From contig CAKUBE010000002.1 of NCBI GenBank assembly GCA_934636715.1, positions 115,222 through 179,221 on the forward strand: a stretch of 64,000 nt of DNA, given 5' to 3'. Source of the stretch: an uncultured Arachnia sp. GTDB lineage: Bacteria > Actinomycetota > Actinomycetes > Propionibacteriales > Propionibacteriaceae. Each line of letters opens with the position of its first letter. The stretch's first letter is position 1. The notes below the pieces were generated by a model that saw only the letters and a list, made by a program, of their open reading frames with translations, did not search any database and was not told where the DNA came from. This document shows positions 46,085 through 56,234 of the stretch, in pieces. The translations under genes were made by a program, and so were the position numbers.

Positions 46085-47155
46085 GTGCTGACCATCGAAG
46101 AACTCCGCTCGCTGCCAAAGGTGGCGCTCCACGACCACCTCGACGGCGGGCTTCGGCCCGAAACGGTGATCGCGCATTGCGCGGAGGTCGGGCACGCGCT
46201 CCCGACCACGGACCCGGAGGAGTTGCGCGCCTGGTTCTTCGAGGCCGCCGATTCCGGCTCGTTGGTGCGGTACCTCGAGACGTTCGACCACACCGTCGCG
46301 GCGATGCAGACGCGCGAGCATCTCGTCCGCGTGGCGCGGGAGTTCGCCGTCGACCAGGCGCTCGACGGCGTGGTGTACGCCGAGGCGCGGTGGGCGCCTG
46401 AGCAGCACGAGTCGCGCGGCCTGACGCGCCGGGAGGCGGTCGAGGCCGTGCGCGACGGCCTCGCCGAGGGCATGGCGGAGGCCGAGGCGCTCGGGCACCC
46501 GATCGTCGCGCGGCAGATCGTGACCTCGATGCGCCACGTCGCGCCCACCCTCGACACGGCGCAGCTGGCCGTCGACTTCCGCGACGACTCCGTCTGCGGC
46601 TTCGACATCGCCGGCGCCGAGGACGGCTTCCCGGCCGCCCGCTGGTTGCCCGCGTTCGAGTTGCTGAAGCGCGCGAACATGTTCATCACCATCCACGCGG
46701 GCGAGGCGTACGGCCCAGGCTCGATCTGGGAGGCCGTGCAGCTGTGCGGGGCCAACCGCGTCGGCCACGGCGTGCGGATCGTCGAGGACATCGAGTTTGC
46801 GGGAACCGAGGCGAGGTTGGGCCGTCTCGCGGCCTATGTGCGCGACGCGCAGGTGCCGTTGGAGGTGTCCCCGTCGTCGAACCTGCAGACGGGCATCGCG
46901 GCCACCATGGCCGAGCACCCGGTCGGCCTGCTGAAGACCTTGGGCTTCAACGTCACGGTCAACTGCGACAACCGCCTGATGAGCCGCACGACGATGTCGC
47001 GCGAGTTCGCGCTCCTGTCGGAGGCCTTCGGCTGGACCCTCGCCGACGTCGAGCGCTGCACCCTCGCCGCGATGCACGCCGCGTTCCTCCCCCTCCCCGA
47101 GCGCGAGGCGATCATCAACGACGTCATCCTCCCCGCCTACGCCGCCACCCGCTGA
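46085..47155 (+). CDS. add: Adenosine deaminase
   Basis: A protein of 356 aa from GTG 46085 with GAAGGA upstream. It deaminates adenosine or deoxyadenosine. Metal ligands His16 and His18 sit in LHDHLDGG, and a third lies in ITIHAGEAYG with the catalytic glutamate. The catalytic histidine is in RVGHGVRI, and NCDNRLMSRTTM gives the Asp pair position. One aspartate of the usual DDP pair reads Asn here, as in many actinobacterial members. A palindromic repeat separates it from cdd, so it may have its own promoter, but the function completes the nucleoside salvage set. Confidence 0.9.
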   Translation: MLTIEELRSLPKVALHDHLDGGLRPETVIAHCAEVGHALPTTDPEELRAWFFEAADSGSLVRYLETFDHTVAAMQTREHLVRVAREFAVDQALDGVVYAEARWAPEQHESRGLTRREAVEAVRDGLAEGMAEAEALGHPIVARQIVTSMRHVAPTLDTAQLAVDFRDDSVCGFDIAGAEDGFPAARWLPAFELLKRANMFITIHAGEAYGPGSIWEAVQLCGANRVGHGVRIVEDIEFAGTEARLGRLAAYVRDAQVPLEVSPSSNLQTGIAATMAEHPVGLLKTLGFNVTVNCDNRLMSRTTMSREFALLSEAFGWTLADVERCTLAAMHAAFLPLPEREAIINDVILPAYAATR

Positions 47156-47202
47156 GCCCCGCCGCCGGTGTGAACCCGGCCGTTTGTTGAGTTGGCCGCC
47201 GA

Positions 47203-47295
47203 CCGCTGGTTGAGCCGGACTCCGCGCGGAGCGGCGGGTCTCCTCCGCTGGTTGAGCCGGGCCGCGAGGAACGAGCGCCCGTGTCGAAACCAATG
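47203..47295 (+). repeat. Dispersed GCTGGTTGAG...GTGTCGAAACC repeat, intergenic copy
   Basis: CCGCTGGTTGAGCCGG occurs twice, at 47203-47218 and 47245-47260. The second is followed by GCCGCGAGGAACGAGCGCCC and GTGTCGAAACCAATG (47281-47295), giving a complete unit of about 51 bp behind a partial one. It matches the insertion at 323-376 in the purA-like gene and the ends of the element at 4286-4448. The remainder of the 182-bp gap holds only the GNAT promoter. Confidence 0.75.
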
Positions 47296-47325
47296 AGCCG
47301 GCACCCGATTCATGGACCCGGACCA

Positions 47326-47331
47326 TAGGCT
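47326..47331 (+). promoter_or_regulatory. -10 box TAGGCT, leaderless GNAT gene
   Basis: TAGGCT is 6 nt before GTG 47338, with no ribosome site. Confidence 0.55.
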
Positions 47332-47337
47332 GACACC

Positions 47338-48351
47338 GTGACTGTGATCCCTGCCCCGACGCTCGACGCGACCCGGGTGAGCATCCGCCGTCGGCGACCG
47401 TCCGGGGCCTTGTCCGACGTCGTCGGGCACCTCGTCGCGGCGAACGACGAGTGGATGGTCGTGCTACCGGAGGACAGGGGAGCGGAGTGGGTGCCGCGCG
47501 CAGAGGTCGAGGCCGTCCGCAAAGTGCCCGAGCGCACAGTGCTCCACGCGTCGCCGCCCGACGCGCTGCAGCGCATCCTCGACCTCGCCTGGCCCGGGCT
47601 GCGTCGCGCCCGGCTGGGTGGGTGGACGATCCGTGTCGGTCGAGGAAAGACGCAGCGGGCGAACTCGGTGCTCGGCGTCGGCGACCCGGGCATGCCCTTG
47701 GCCGAGGCGAGCGCGGCGGCCAACGAATGGGCGGAGGCCAGTGGCGCGGCCGACGAGTGGGCTGCCGCGGCACTGCCGCTGCAGGCGGTTCTCGGCGGCA
47801 GAACGGCCGACGAGGCGCGGGCGCTCGGCTGGACGGCCGTCTCCCCAACCGTCGTCATGGTCGCCGAGGCATCCACGCTTGCCTTCCCCAGCCGTCGCGA
47901 CGGAACTGTGCGCGCCGATGATCCCGCAGGATCGGGGCCCGATTCCGGGTACGGGCGGGTGGAACGCCTTGTCTCGGACGAACCCGACGCGGCGTGGCGC
48001 GCGGTCTATCGCGGCGGCGACGTCGACGAGGATCGCTGCGCGGAGCTGACGGCCGCCACAGCGCGCTACCTGCGCTTGGGTGAGCACGCCGTCGGGAGGG
48101 TTGCGCTCGCGCGCGGCTGGGCGGTGCTGTCGTGCATCGAGGTGGCGCCCGAGGCGCGTGGTCGGGGGCTCGGCCGCGCCGTCACGCGGGCCCTGGTCGC
48201 GGAGTCGGCCCGGCTCGGCGCGCGCTACGTCGCGCTCCAGGTCGAGGAGGACAACGCCGTCGCGAGGAGCCTGTACGACGCGGAGGGATTCGCCCCGCAC
48301 CATACCTACGCGTATCTCCGGCCACCGAGCGATGCCCGGCCGGTGCGTTAG
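47338..48351 (+). CDS. GNAT-family acetyltransferase with N-terminal SH3-like domain
   Basis: A protein of 337 aa. Residues 1-60 form a small beta domain (VSIRRRRPSGALSDVVGHLV, WMVVLPEDRGAEWVP), a middle region follows, and the GNAT acetyl-CoA site is C-terminal: LSCIEVAPEARGRGLGRAVT at about 263-282, then YVALQVEEDNAVARSLYDAE. This layout resembles the mycobacterial Rv0428c family. Substrate is unknown. A short duplicated stretch (AAANEWAEASGAADEWAAAA) is visible near residues 122-141. Confidence 0.82.
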   Translation: MTVIPAPTLDATRVSIRRRRPSGALSDVVGHLVAANDEWMVVLPEDRGAEWVPRAEVEAVRKVPERTVLHASPPDALQRILDLAWPGLRRARLGGWTIRVGRGKTQRANSVLGVGDPGMPLAEASAAANEWAEASGAADEWAAAALPLQAVLGGRTADEARALGWTAVSPTVVMVAEASTLAFPSRRDGTVRADDPAGSGPDSGYGRVERLVSDEPDAAWRAVYRGGDVDEDRCAELTAATARYLRLGEHAVGRVALARGWAVLSCIEVAPEARGRGLGRAVTRALVAESARLGARYVALQVEEDNAVARSLYDAEGFAPHHTYAYLRPPSDARPVR

Positions 48352-48365
48352 CGGAGCGACTGCGC

Positions 48366-48704
48366 TCAGTGCTTCGCGATGCAGAACTGGTTGCCCTGCG
48401 GGTCGGCGAGGGTGACCCAGCGGAAGGACTCGTCGCCGCGCTCGGCGACCAGGGTCGCGCCGACGGCGAGCAGTTCGTCGCGGGTGGTGTCGAGGTCGTC
48501 GGTCACGAGGTCGAGGTGGATGCGGTTCTTGCCCGATGTGGGATCGTCGACATGCTGGACGGCGAGCGCCGGCGTCGAGCCGATCATGAAGAACCAGCCC
48601 TCGTTCTCCGCGAGGATGGGGGCGCCGAGCCGCTCCGACCACCAGGTGGCGAGCGGGCGCGGATCCGAGGAATCGATGGTGACCATGCCGATGTTGAGGC
48701 TCAT
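48366..48704 (-). CDS. VOC/glyoxalase-superfamily protein
   Basis: A protein of 112 aa with the single VOC betaalphabeta pair: NIGMVTIDSSDPRPLATWWS, NRIHLDLVTDD (metal-type histidine) and WVTLADPQGNQFCI. These small proteins are dioxygenase or glyoxalase-like, or bind antibiotics; no substrate can be named. The start ATG 48704 lies 6 nt after TACTGT (48716-48711). Confidence 0.88.
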   Translation of the reverse strand: MSLNIGMVTIDSSDPRPLATWWSERLGAPILAENEGWFFMIGSTPALAVQHVDDPTSGKNRIHLDLVTDDLDTTRDELLAVGATLVAERGDESFRWVTLADPQGNQFCIAKH

Positions 48705-48710
48705 ATGGCC

Positions 48711-48716
48711 ACAGTA
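48711..48716 (-). promoter_or_regulatory. -10 box TACTGT, leaderless VOC gene
   Basis: Read on the minus strand, TACTGT is 6 nt before ATG 48704. The box lies just outside the stop of the upstream GyrI-like gene (48722). Confidence 0.5.
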
Positions 48717-48721
48717 CGGGC

Positions 48722-49228
48722 TCAGCGCAGCGTCAGGAAGAGGTCGGACCGCAAGGCTCTCGGGTCGCCGTCCGGGGTCGGTTCGGTGACGTAGATCTCG
48801 CCGTAGCGCGCCCCGGGAGTCAAGCCCTCGGAGGCGACCCAGGCCATGAGGCGCCTCCACGCGGCGCCGAGTTCGTCGTACGGGCCGACGTGGCTGAGCA
48901 CGGCCACGCGCCCGGCGGGGATGTCCGACGGGACGACGCTCACGCCGTCGACGTCCGCGGCCGCGGGCAGCGGTCGGTCGACCGGGAATCCGATCTCGAC
49001 GGTGAACTCGGCCATCGGGTCGCCCTCGTAGACGGCGAGCGCCGCGCCGACCGGGTGTAGACCCGCCGCCTGGAGAGCGGCCATGACCGGGCCGTACGAG
49101 GAGTCGAACGCGGCCGGCAGCCCCTCGATGCGCGTGCCCTCGTGCCGCACGACGGCCAGCGCGATGGCGTCGGTGTCGACGACCGTGGGTTCTGTCCAGG
49201 GACCGGAGGTCATCACGTCGGTGGTCAT
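48722..49228 (-). CDS. GyrI-like small-molecule-binding domain protein
   Basis: A protein of 168 aa starting MTTDVMTSGPWTEPTVVDTD, with GGGAG upstream. The fold is a stand-alone SHS2/GyrI-like effector-binding domain (IALAVVRHEGTRIEGLPAAF, AVLSHVGPYDELGAAWRRLM, YGEIYVTEP) as found at the C-terminus of AraC or MerR multidrug regulators. No DNA-binding domain is present. Such proteins bind or hydrolyse small toxic molecules; the role here is unknown. Confidence 0.82.
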   Translation of the reverse strand: MTTDVMTSGPWTEPTVVDTDAIALAVVRHEGTRIEGLPAAFDSSYGPVMAALQAAGLHPVGAALAVYEGDPMAEFTVEIGFPVDRPLPAAADVDGVSVVPSDIPAGRVAVLSHVGPYDELGAAWRRLMAWVASEGLTPGARYGEIYVTEPTPDGDPRALRSDLFLTLR

Positions 49229-49286
49229 GGGCTGCTCCCTTTCGCTTCGCCGCGTGGCGCGGCAGGTCGAGTCTATCGAGCGAGAC

Positions 49287-51560
<2,274 letters not shown>

Positions 51561-51567
51561 GAGCGGA

Positions 51568-51573
51568 AGTATG
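51568..51573 (-). promoter_or_regulatory. -10-like CATACT before the UvrA-like gene
   Basis: On the minus strand CATACT stands 7 nt before ATG 51560. It differs by one base from TATACT. Confidence 0.4.
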
Positions 51574-51606
51574 GCACTCGCCGCCGACAGTTCCAACGGA
51601 CGCGCC

Positions 51607-53229
51607 TCACCCCCTGGCGCGCACCGCGTCGTCGAGGGCCGATCTCCGCGCGAGCCAGGCCTCGGAAGGCACCCAGCCGGCCGTGTAGTCGAGGTCGCCG
51701 TCGGGGTCGACGATCGCCAGTACGCGGTCGCGACCCAGGAGCACCTCAGCCTGCTGCGCCGCGGCGAGGTCCTGCATGGCGTCCGCGATAAGGCGGTGGC
51801 GCTGAGATTCCAACGGCTCGAGGTCGGGACCGGGGTAGACGACGAATGCGTCGCCGCTGAGGAAGCCGCCGCCGGCGCTGGTGTCGCGGAACGGGTCGAC
51901 GGGGAAGCGGGAGAGGACTGAGTTGTAGAAGTTGAAGCCCCAGTGCAGGAAACCGACTGCGCCGGCCTTGTACAGCTGCCAGCCGAGCCCGCGCGTGCGC
52001 ACGCCGTCCTGGGCGATGAAGCGATTCGAGGCCTCCCAGCTCTGCGAGATGCAGTAGTACACCCAGCCCGGCTCGGTGCCGACATCGCGGAAAGCGGGGA
52101 CGGCGGTCGTCGCGACGATCGGCGTCGGCACGTGCGCCGAATACTCGGGCTCGGAGAGCGCATCGATCACCCGGCATCCGTCGAGCAGCGCCGCCACCGA
52201 CTGCTGCGCGGAGACGTAGCCCGCCAGATGCTCCTCGCTCGGCTCGTCGGACACGTGGAAGAACGTGTTCTCCTGCCCGACGCGGGCGCCGAAGTAGTCC
52301 TTCAGGAACGGCAGGACCTGGGAGAGGAAGTCGACGTAGGCGGGATCGTCGGCCGGGGTGTGCCACCCGAACAGCTTCACGGGCGCGCCGTCGACCTCGA
52401 CCCACACCTGCGGCGCGTACTTCGCTCCCCATTGCGTGAACAGGTGCGGCACCTCGACCTGGGCGAGCCCGGCCTCTGCGAGCAGCGTCATCCAGCGGTC
52501 GAGCCGGTCGTGGCCGAAGTGGTAGACCCCGTCGACGAGGCGGATGTCGAGCAGCTGCGTGGTGCGGCGGTCGATGCCCTCGTCGGTGTCGAGCGGCGGC
52601 GTCCACACGGGGGTGAGCGCCATCGTCGCGCCCAGCCGCCGCAGCGACCGGAGCTGCCCCGCGATCGCCGCCCAGTGGTCCTCGCTCCACGTCTCGACGC
52701 CGTAGTAGGTGGCGAGGCTGTCGGCGTGGAACCACTGCGCGACGGTCAGTTCCGGTGCCGCCGCCGACCGCTCGACGGTGCGCACCTCGACGGTGTGGTC
52801 GAGGACGACGACGTCGCCGTCGCGCACCGTGACCCGCAGGTCGTCGTTGGGGAGGACGACGTCCACCCAGACGCTGTGCCAGCCGGTGTGCCGCGCCATG
52901 GTGTGGGCGCCGTCGGGCCGGGGACGGAGCAGGTCCGGCAGCAGGCCGGGGCGGTCCGCGATGTACCCGGTGGAGTGCTCCGGCCAGCACGGCGCCTGCA
53001 CGGGGACGAGCTCGACGTCGAACAGGCTGAGCCGCTCCGCCCCGTCGACCTCGACCGCCACGCGGTTCTGCGGACCGTGGTACCGCGTCGACGGCGGCAG
53101 CCAGGCGACCTGGAAGGACACGCGCTCGCCGGACCAGCCGGTGAGCGCGGTCAGCGGGGCGGTGGGCGTCCAGTCGGGCGTGACCTTCGCCATCGAGTGC
53201 GTGACGACGGCCGTGATGGTGCTCTGCAT
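51607..53229 (-). CDS. GH123/DUF4091-like glycoside hydrolase, cytoplasmic
   Basis: A protein of 540 aa from ATG 53229 with GGAAGGA upstream. An N-terminal beta-sandwich region (about 1-155) precedes a TIM-barrel-like DUF4091 domain (about 165-480). FFHVSDEPSEEH near residue 330 has the Asp-Glu pair that in GH123 beta-N-acetylgalactosaminidases assists the acetamido group. LHWGFNFYNS and related aromatic motifs fit the family. No signal peptide is seen, so it would act inside the cell. It follows the PTS gene by 63 bp in the same direction, which suggests processing of an imported amino-sugar glycoside; substrate is inferred. Confidence 0.75.
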   Translation of the reverse strand: MQSTITAVVTHSMAKVTPDWTPTAPLTALTGWSGERVSFQVAWLPPSTRYHGPQNRVAVEVDGAERLSLFDVELVPVQAPCWPEHSTGYIADRPGLLPDLLRPRPDGAHTMARHTGWHSVWVDVVLPNDDLRVTVRDGDVVVLDHTVEVRTVERSAAAPELTVAQWFHADSLATYYGVETWSEDHWAAIAGQLRSLRRLGATMALTPVWTPPLDTDEGIDRRTTQLLDIRLVDGVYHFGHDRLDRWMTLLAEAGLAQVEVPHLFTQWGAKYAPQVWVEVDGAPVKLFGWHTPADDPAYVDFLSQVLPFLKDYFGARVGQENTFFHVSDEPSEEHLAGYVSAQQSVAALLDGCRVIDALSEPEYSAHVPTPIVATTAVPAFRDVGTEPGWVYYCISQSWEASNRFIAQDGVRTRGLGWQLYKAGAVGFLHWGFNFYNSVLSRFPVDPFRDTSAGGGFLSGDAFVVYPGPDLEPLESQRHRLIADAMQDLAAAQQAEVLLGRDRVLAIVDPDGDLDYTAGWVPSEAWLARRSALDDAVRARG

Positions 53230-53292
53230 ACGGCCATCCTTCCGTGTGCCGCGCCCCGGAGGCACGGCGCGCTCATTCCGGCCGCGCGCCCC

Positions 53293-55353
53293 TCAGCCGC
53301 GCCGGGTGAGCAGCTCCTCGCCCTCGGTGACCTCGGCGTCGACCGCCGCGATCAGGTCGATGGTCTCGGCCTTGGAGTCGACCACGATCACGGGGATGAT
53401 CGGGTTGCGCTCGAGGCGCTCGACGGTGGGGACGTCGTAGGTGATGACCTTCTGGCCCGCGACGACCTGGTCGCCCGCGGCGGCGTGGGTCGTGAAGCCC
53501 TCGCCCTGGAGCTGCACGGTGTCGATGCCCAGGTGGACGAGGACGCCCACCTCGTCGGCGGTCGCGACGATGAAAGCGTGAGGCCACAGCTGGATGATCG
53601 TGCCGCTGACCGGGGCCACCGCCTCGACGACCTCGCGCGGGGGATCGATCGCGATGCCCGAGCCCATGAGCTCCGCCGCGAAGGTCGGGTCGGGGACGTC
53701 GGTGAGGGCGACGGTGCGGCCGCGCACCGGCGCGAGGATCGTCGTCGGGGCCTTGACGGGAGCTACGGCGGCCGGGACAGGCGCGACGGCGGCAGGCTCG
53801 GGAGCCGCCACGGGGGCGACGGGCGCGGGGCCGGCCATGGCGTCGAGGATCTCGTGCTTCAACCGCTCGGCCTGCGGGCCGAAGATCGCCTGCACGTTGT
53901 TGCCGACCTCGATGACGCCCGCGGCGCCGAGCGCCTTCAGCTGACCATGGTTGACGGCCGCCTTGTCGGCGACCTCCATCCGGAGCCGCGTGATGCACGC
54001 GTCCACGTTGACGAGGTTGCCGCGGCCGCCGAAGGCCGCGATGAGCTGCTCGGCCTTCGCCGACCCGGCCCCGCCCTGGGCGGCGCCCGCGCCGTCGGTC
54101 AGGTTGGCGGCCTGCTCGGCCTCGAAGTCGGCGTCGCTCAGTCGGCCCGGTGTGCGCATGTTCCACTTCACGATGACGAAGCGGAACATGAAGTAGTAGA
54201 GCGCGGCGAACGCGAGACCCTGCAGGACCAGCAGCCAGATGTTGCTCGCGGCGGGTGCGGTGCCGTAGAGCAGGAGGTCGATGAGGCCGGCGGAGAACGA
54301 GAAGCCCAGATGGATGTCCAGCACGTAGGCGATGGCGAGGGAGAGCCCCGTGAGGACGGCGTGCACGATGTACAGCGGGAGCGCGACGAACATGAACGCG
54401 TACTCGAGCGGCTCGGTGATGCCGGTGAGGAAGGCGGTCAGGCCCGCGGCGGAGAGGATGCCGATGGCGGCCTTCTTCTGCGCCGGCTTGGCGACGTGGA
54501 TCATGGCGAGCGCGGCGGCGGGCAGGCCGAACATGAGGACCGGGTAGAAGCCCGCGGTCAGGGCGCCGGCGGTCGGGTCGCCGGCGGCGAAGCGAGTGAG
54601 CTCGCCGGTGATGATGCCGGCGTCGGTCGGGTACTCGCCGTAGAGGAACCAGATGAAGGCGTTCAGGATGTGATGCAGGCCGATCGGGATCAGCAGGCGG
54701 TTGGCCACGCCGTAGATGAACGCGCCGATCGCGCCGGAGCCGCCGATGAGACCGCCGACCCCGGTGAGCCCGGAGTTGAAGATGGGGTAGAAGTACGCCA
54801 TGCCGAAGCCGATGAGCAGCGTCGCCAGCGAGACGACGATGGGCACGAACCGGCGGCCGCCGAAGAAGCCGAGGTAGGTCGGCAGCTGGATGTTGTGGTA
54901 CTTGTCGAACAGGTACGCGGTGACGAGGCCGACGATGATGCCCGCGAAGACGCTGTAGTTGATCATCGCCTGGTTGCCCTGCGCGTCGGTGACGCCGGCC
55001 AGCACGATGGGCGACATGGTCTTGAACACGGCGTCGATCACGAGGTAGCCGGCGACGGCGGACAACGCGGTGGAGCCGTCGGCCTTCTTCGCGAAGCCGA
55101 TGGCGACCCCGACGGCGAACAGGATGGGCAGGCTCGCGAAGACCGAGCCGCCGCCCGCGCTCATGGCGTCGAAGAAGGGGCCGATGACGGGCCAGTCGAA
55201 CTGGCCGAGCAGGTCGTCCTGGCCGAGGCGCAGCAGGATGCCGGCGGCGGGCAGCAGGGCGATGGGCAGCATGAGGCTCTTGCCAAGGCGCTGCAGCTGC
55301 GCGAAGCCGGGGAAGCCGGAACGCTTCGGCGTGTCCTTCACGGGTGCGGTCAT
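53293..55353 (-). CDS. nagE: PTS EIICBA permease, GlcNAc/glucose family
   Basis: A protein of 686 aa with domain order EIIC (about 15-395), EIIB (about 430-505) and EIIA (about 545-686). EIIC shows the family motif GITEPLE at 311-317. EIIB has the phosphocysteine Cys453 in DACITRLR. EIIA has the phosphohistidine His607 in VLVHLGIDT and the helper His592. It takes up and phosphorylates a hexose or N-acetylhexosamine. Assignment to GlcNAc (nagE) rests on the divergent UTRA regulator and DasR-type operators; glucose cannot be excluded. GAGGAG lies before ATG 55353. The linker between B and A is Pro/Ala-rich. Confidence 0.85.
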   Translation of the reverse strand: MTAPVKDTPKRSGFPGFAQLQRLGKSLMLPIALLPAAGILLRLGQDDLLGQFDWPVIGPFFDAMSAGGGSVFASLPILFAVGVAIGFAKKADGSTALSAVAGYLVIDAVFKTMSPIVLAGVTDAQGNQAMINYSVFAGIIVGLVTAYLFDKYHNIQLPTYLGFFGGRRFVPIVVSLATLLIGFGMAYFYPIFNSGLTGVGGLIGGSGAIGAFIYGVANRLLIPIGLHHILNAFIWFLYGEYPTDAGIITGELTRFAAGDPTAGALTAGFYPVLMFGLPAAALAMIHVAKPAQKKAAIGILSAAGLTAFLTGITEPLEYAFMFVALPLYIVHAVLTGLSLAIAYVLDIHLGFSFSAGLIDLLLYGTAPAASNIWLLVLQGLAFAALYYFMFRFVIVKWNMRTPGRLSDADFEAEQAANLTDGAGAAQGGAGSAKAEQLIAAFGGRGNLVNVDACITRLRMEVADKAAVNHGQLKALGAAGVIEVGNNVQAIFGPQAERLKHEILDAMAGPAPVAPVAAPEPAAVAPVPAAVAPVKAPTTILAPVRGRTVALTDVPDPTFAAELMGSGIAIDPPREVVEAVAPVSGTIIQLWPHAFIVATADEVGVLVHLGIDTVQLQGEGFTTHAAAGDQVVAGQKVITYDVPTVERLERNPIIPVIVVDSKAETIDLIAAVDAEVTEGEELLTRRG

Positions 55354-55380
55354 GTTTCTCCTCGTTGTGAGTGTCGGTCG

Positions 55381-55396
55381 ATTGGTATAGACCAGT
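55381..55396. promoter_or_regulatory. DasR/NagR-like operator 1
   Basis: ATTGGTATAGACCAGT contains TGGT-ATAG-ACCA and fits the known dre consensus for DasR/NagR regulators. It lies 28 bp upstream of the PTS start. Confidence 0.75.
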
Positions 55397-55443
55397 GCCT
55401 GTACGTTCGCACGTCTCAGGAAAACTCGTCAAAGATCGCTCAC

Positions 55444-55473
55444 TTTGATTGGTCTAGTCCAATCAAATAGGCT
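55444..55473. promoter_or_regulatory. DasR/NagR-like operator 2 and gntR promoter
   Basis: TTTGATTGG (55444-55452) and CCAATCAAA (55459-55467) form a perfect dyad around TCTAGT, with the dre-like core TGGTCTAGTCCA. TAGGCT (55468-55473) follows directly and is the likely -10 of the regulator gene. Autorepression is expected. Confidence 0.75.
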
Positions 55474-55507
55474 CGGAGGCGTCGGCGTCGTCGCGCGGGA
55501 GGGTCGC

Positions 55508-56209
55508 ATGAAGGTCCCCAAGTATTACCGGGTCAAGCAGAAGATCCTGCGCCTGATCGCGGATGCCGAGCCGGGGACGCCCGTCCCGCCCGAGCGCGAG
55601 CTCGCGCAGCAGTTCAACACGTCGCGCACGACGGTGCGGCAGGCGATCGCCGAACTGGTGGTCGACGGCCGGCTCGCGCGACGGCAGGGGAGCGGGACCT
55701 TCGTCGCCCGCCCGAAGCTGATGGCGGTGCGGCCGCTCACGTCGTTCTCCCAAGACCTCGGGTCCGACGGCTGGCGTCCGGGCGGCGTCGTGATCGACAT
55801 CCGGGAGGAGCCGGCCGAGGGTGAGGTGTGCGCGCACCTGGGCGTGCCCCCCGGCACGGTGATCCACCGGGTCGAGCGGCTGCGCACCGTGGCCGACGAG
55901 ACGATCGCGCACGAGGTGGCGTACCTGCCCGGCCCGTTGCCCGCGCTGGCGGAGCGCCTCGGCGACAGCGGGTCGCTGTACCGCGTGCTGCGGGAGGACT
56001 ACGGCATCCGTCTCGCCGGCGCGGAGGACACCGTCGAGACCGGGCTCGCGGACCCCGAGCAGGCCGAGCTGTTGGGGATCGAGACCGGCCTTCCGATGCT
56101 GATCATCCACCGCACGGGGTGGGACGAGTCCGGCCGGCGTGTGGAATGGACCAGCTCGGCCTTCCGCGGGGACCGGTTTAGGTTCATCTCGCAGCAACGC
56201 CTGGCGTAG
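55508..56209 (+). CDS. GntR/UTRA regulator, NagR/DasR type
   Basis: A protein of 233 aa from ATG 55508 with GGAGG upstream. The winged helix (about 5-72) has PVPPERELAQQFNTSRTTVR and GSGTFVARP; the UTRA ligand domain (about 92-230) includes VIHRVERLRTVADETIAHEV and EWTSSAFRGDRFRF. Members respond to GlcNAc-6-P or GlcN-6-P. The two operators in the divergent region match the type of site such proteins bind, so control of the PTS gene and of itself is well supported. The next gene starts 25 bp after the stop. Confidence 0.92.
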   Translation: MKVPKYYRVKQKILRLIADAEPGTPVPPERELAQQFNTSRTTVRQAIAELVVDGRLARRQGSGTFVARPKLMAVRPLTSFSQDLGSDGWRPGGVVIDIREEPAEGEVCAHLGVPPGTVIHRVERLRTVADETIAHEVAYLPGPLPALAERLGDSGSLYRVLREDYGIRLAGAEDTVETGLADPEQAELLGIETGLPMLIIHRTGWDESGRRVEWTSSAFRGDRFRFISQQRLA

Positions 56210-56221
56210 GCGGCCGCGGGC

Positions 56222-56227
56222 TATTGT
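56222..56227 (+). promoter_or_regulatory. -10 box TATTGT, leaderless RNase HI gene
   Basis: TATTGT is 7 nt before GTG 56235; in-frame upstream starts from 56139 would overlap the regulator gene and are not favoured. Confidence 0.55.
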
Positions 56228-56234
56228 CGTGCCC

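Noticed and set aside
51943..55470. Plus-strand ORF of 1175 codons opposite the DUF4091 and PTS genes
   Set aside because: Low-complexity antisense shadow; the minus-strand genes have clear active-site motifs.
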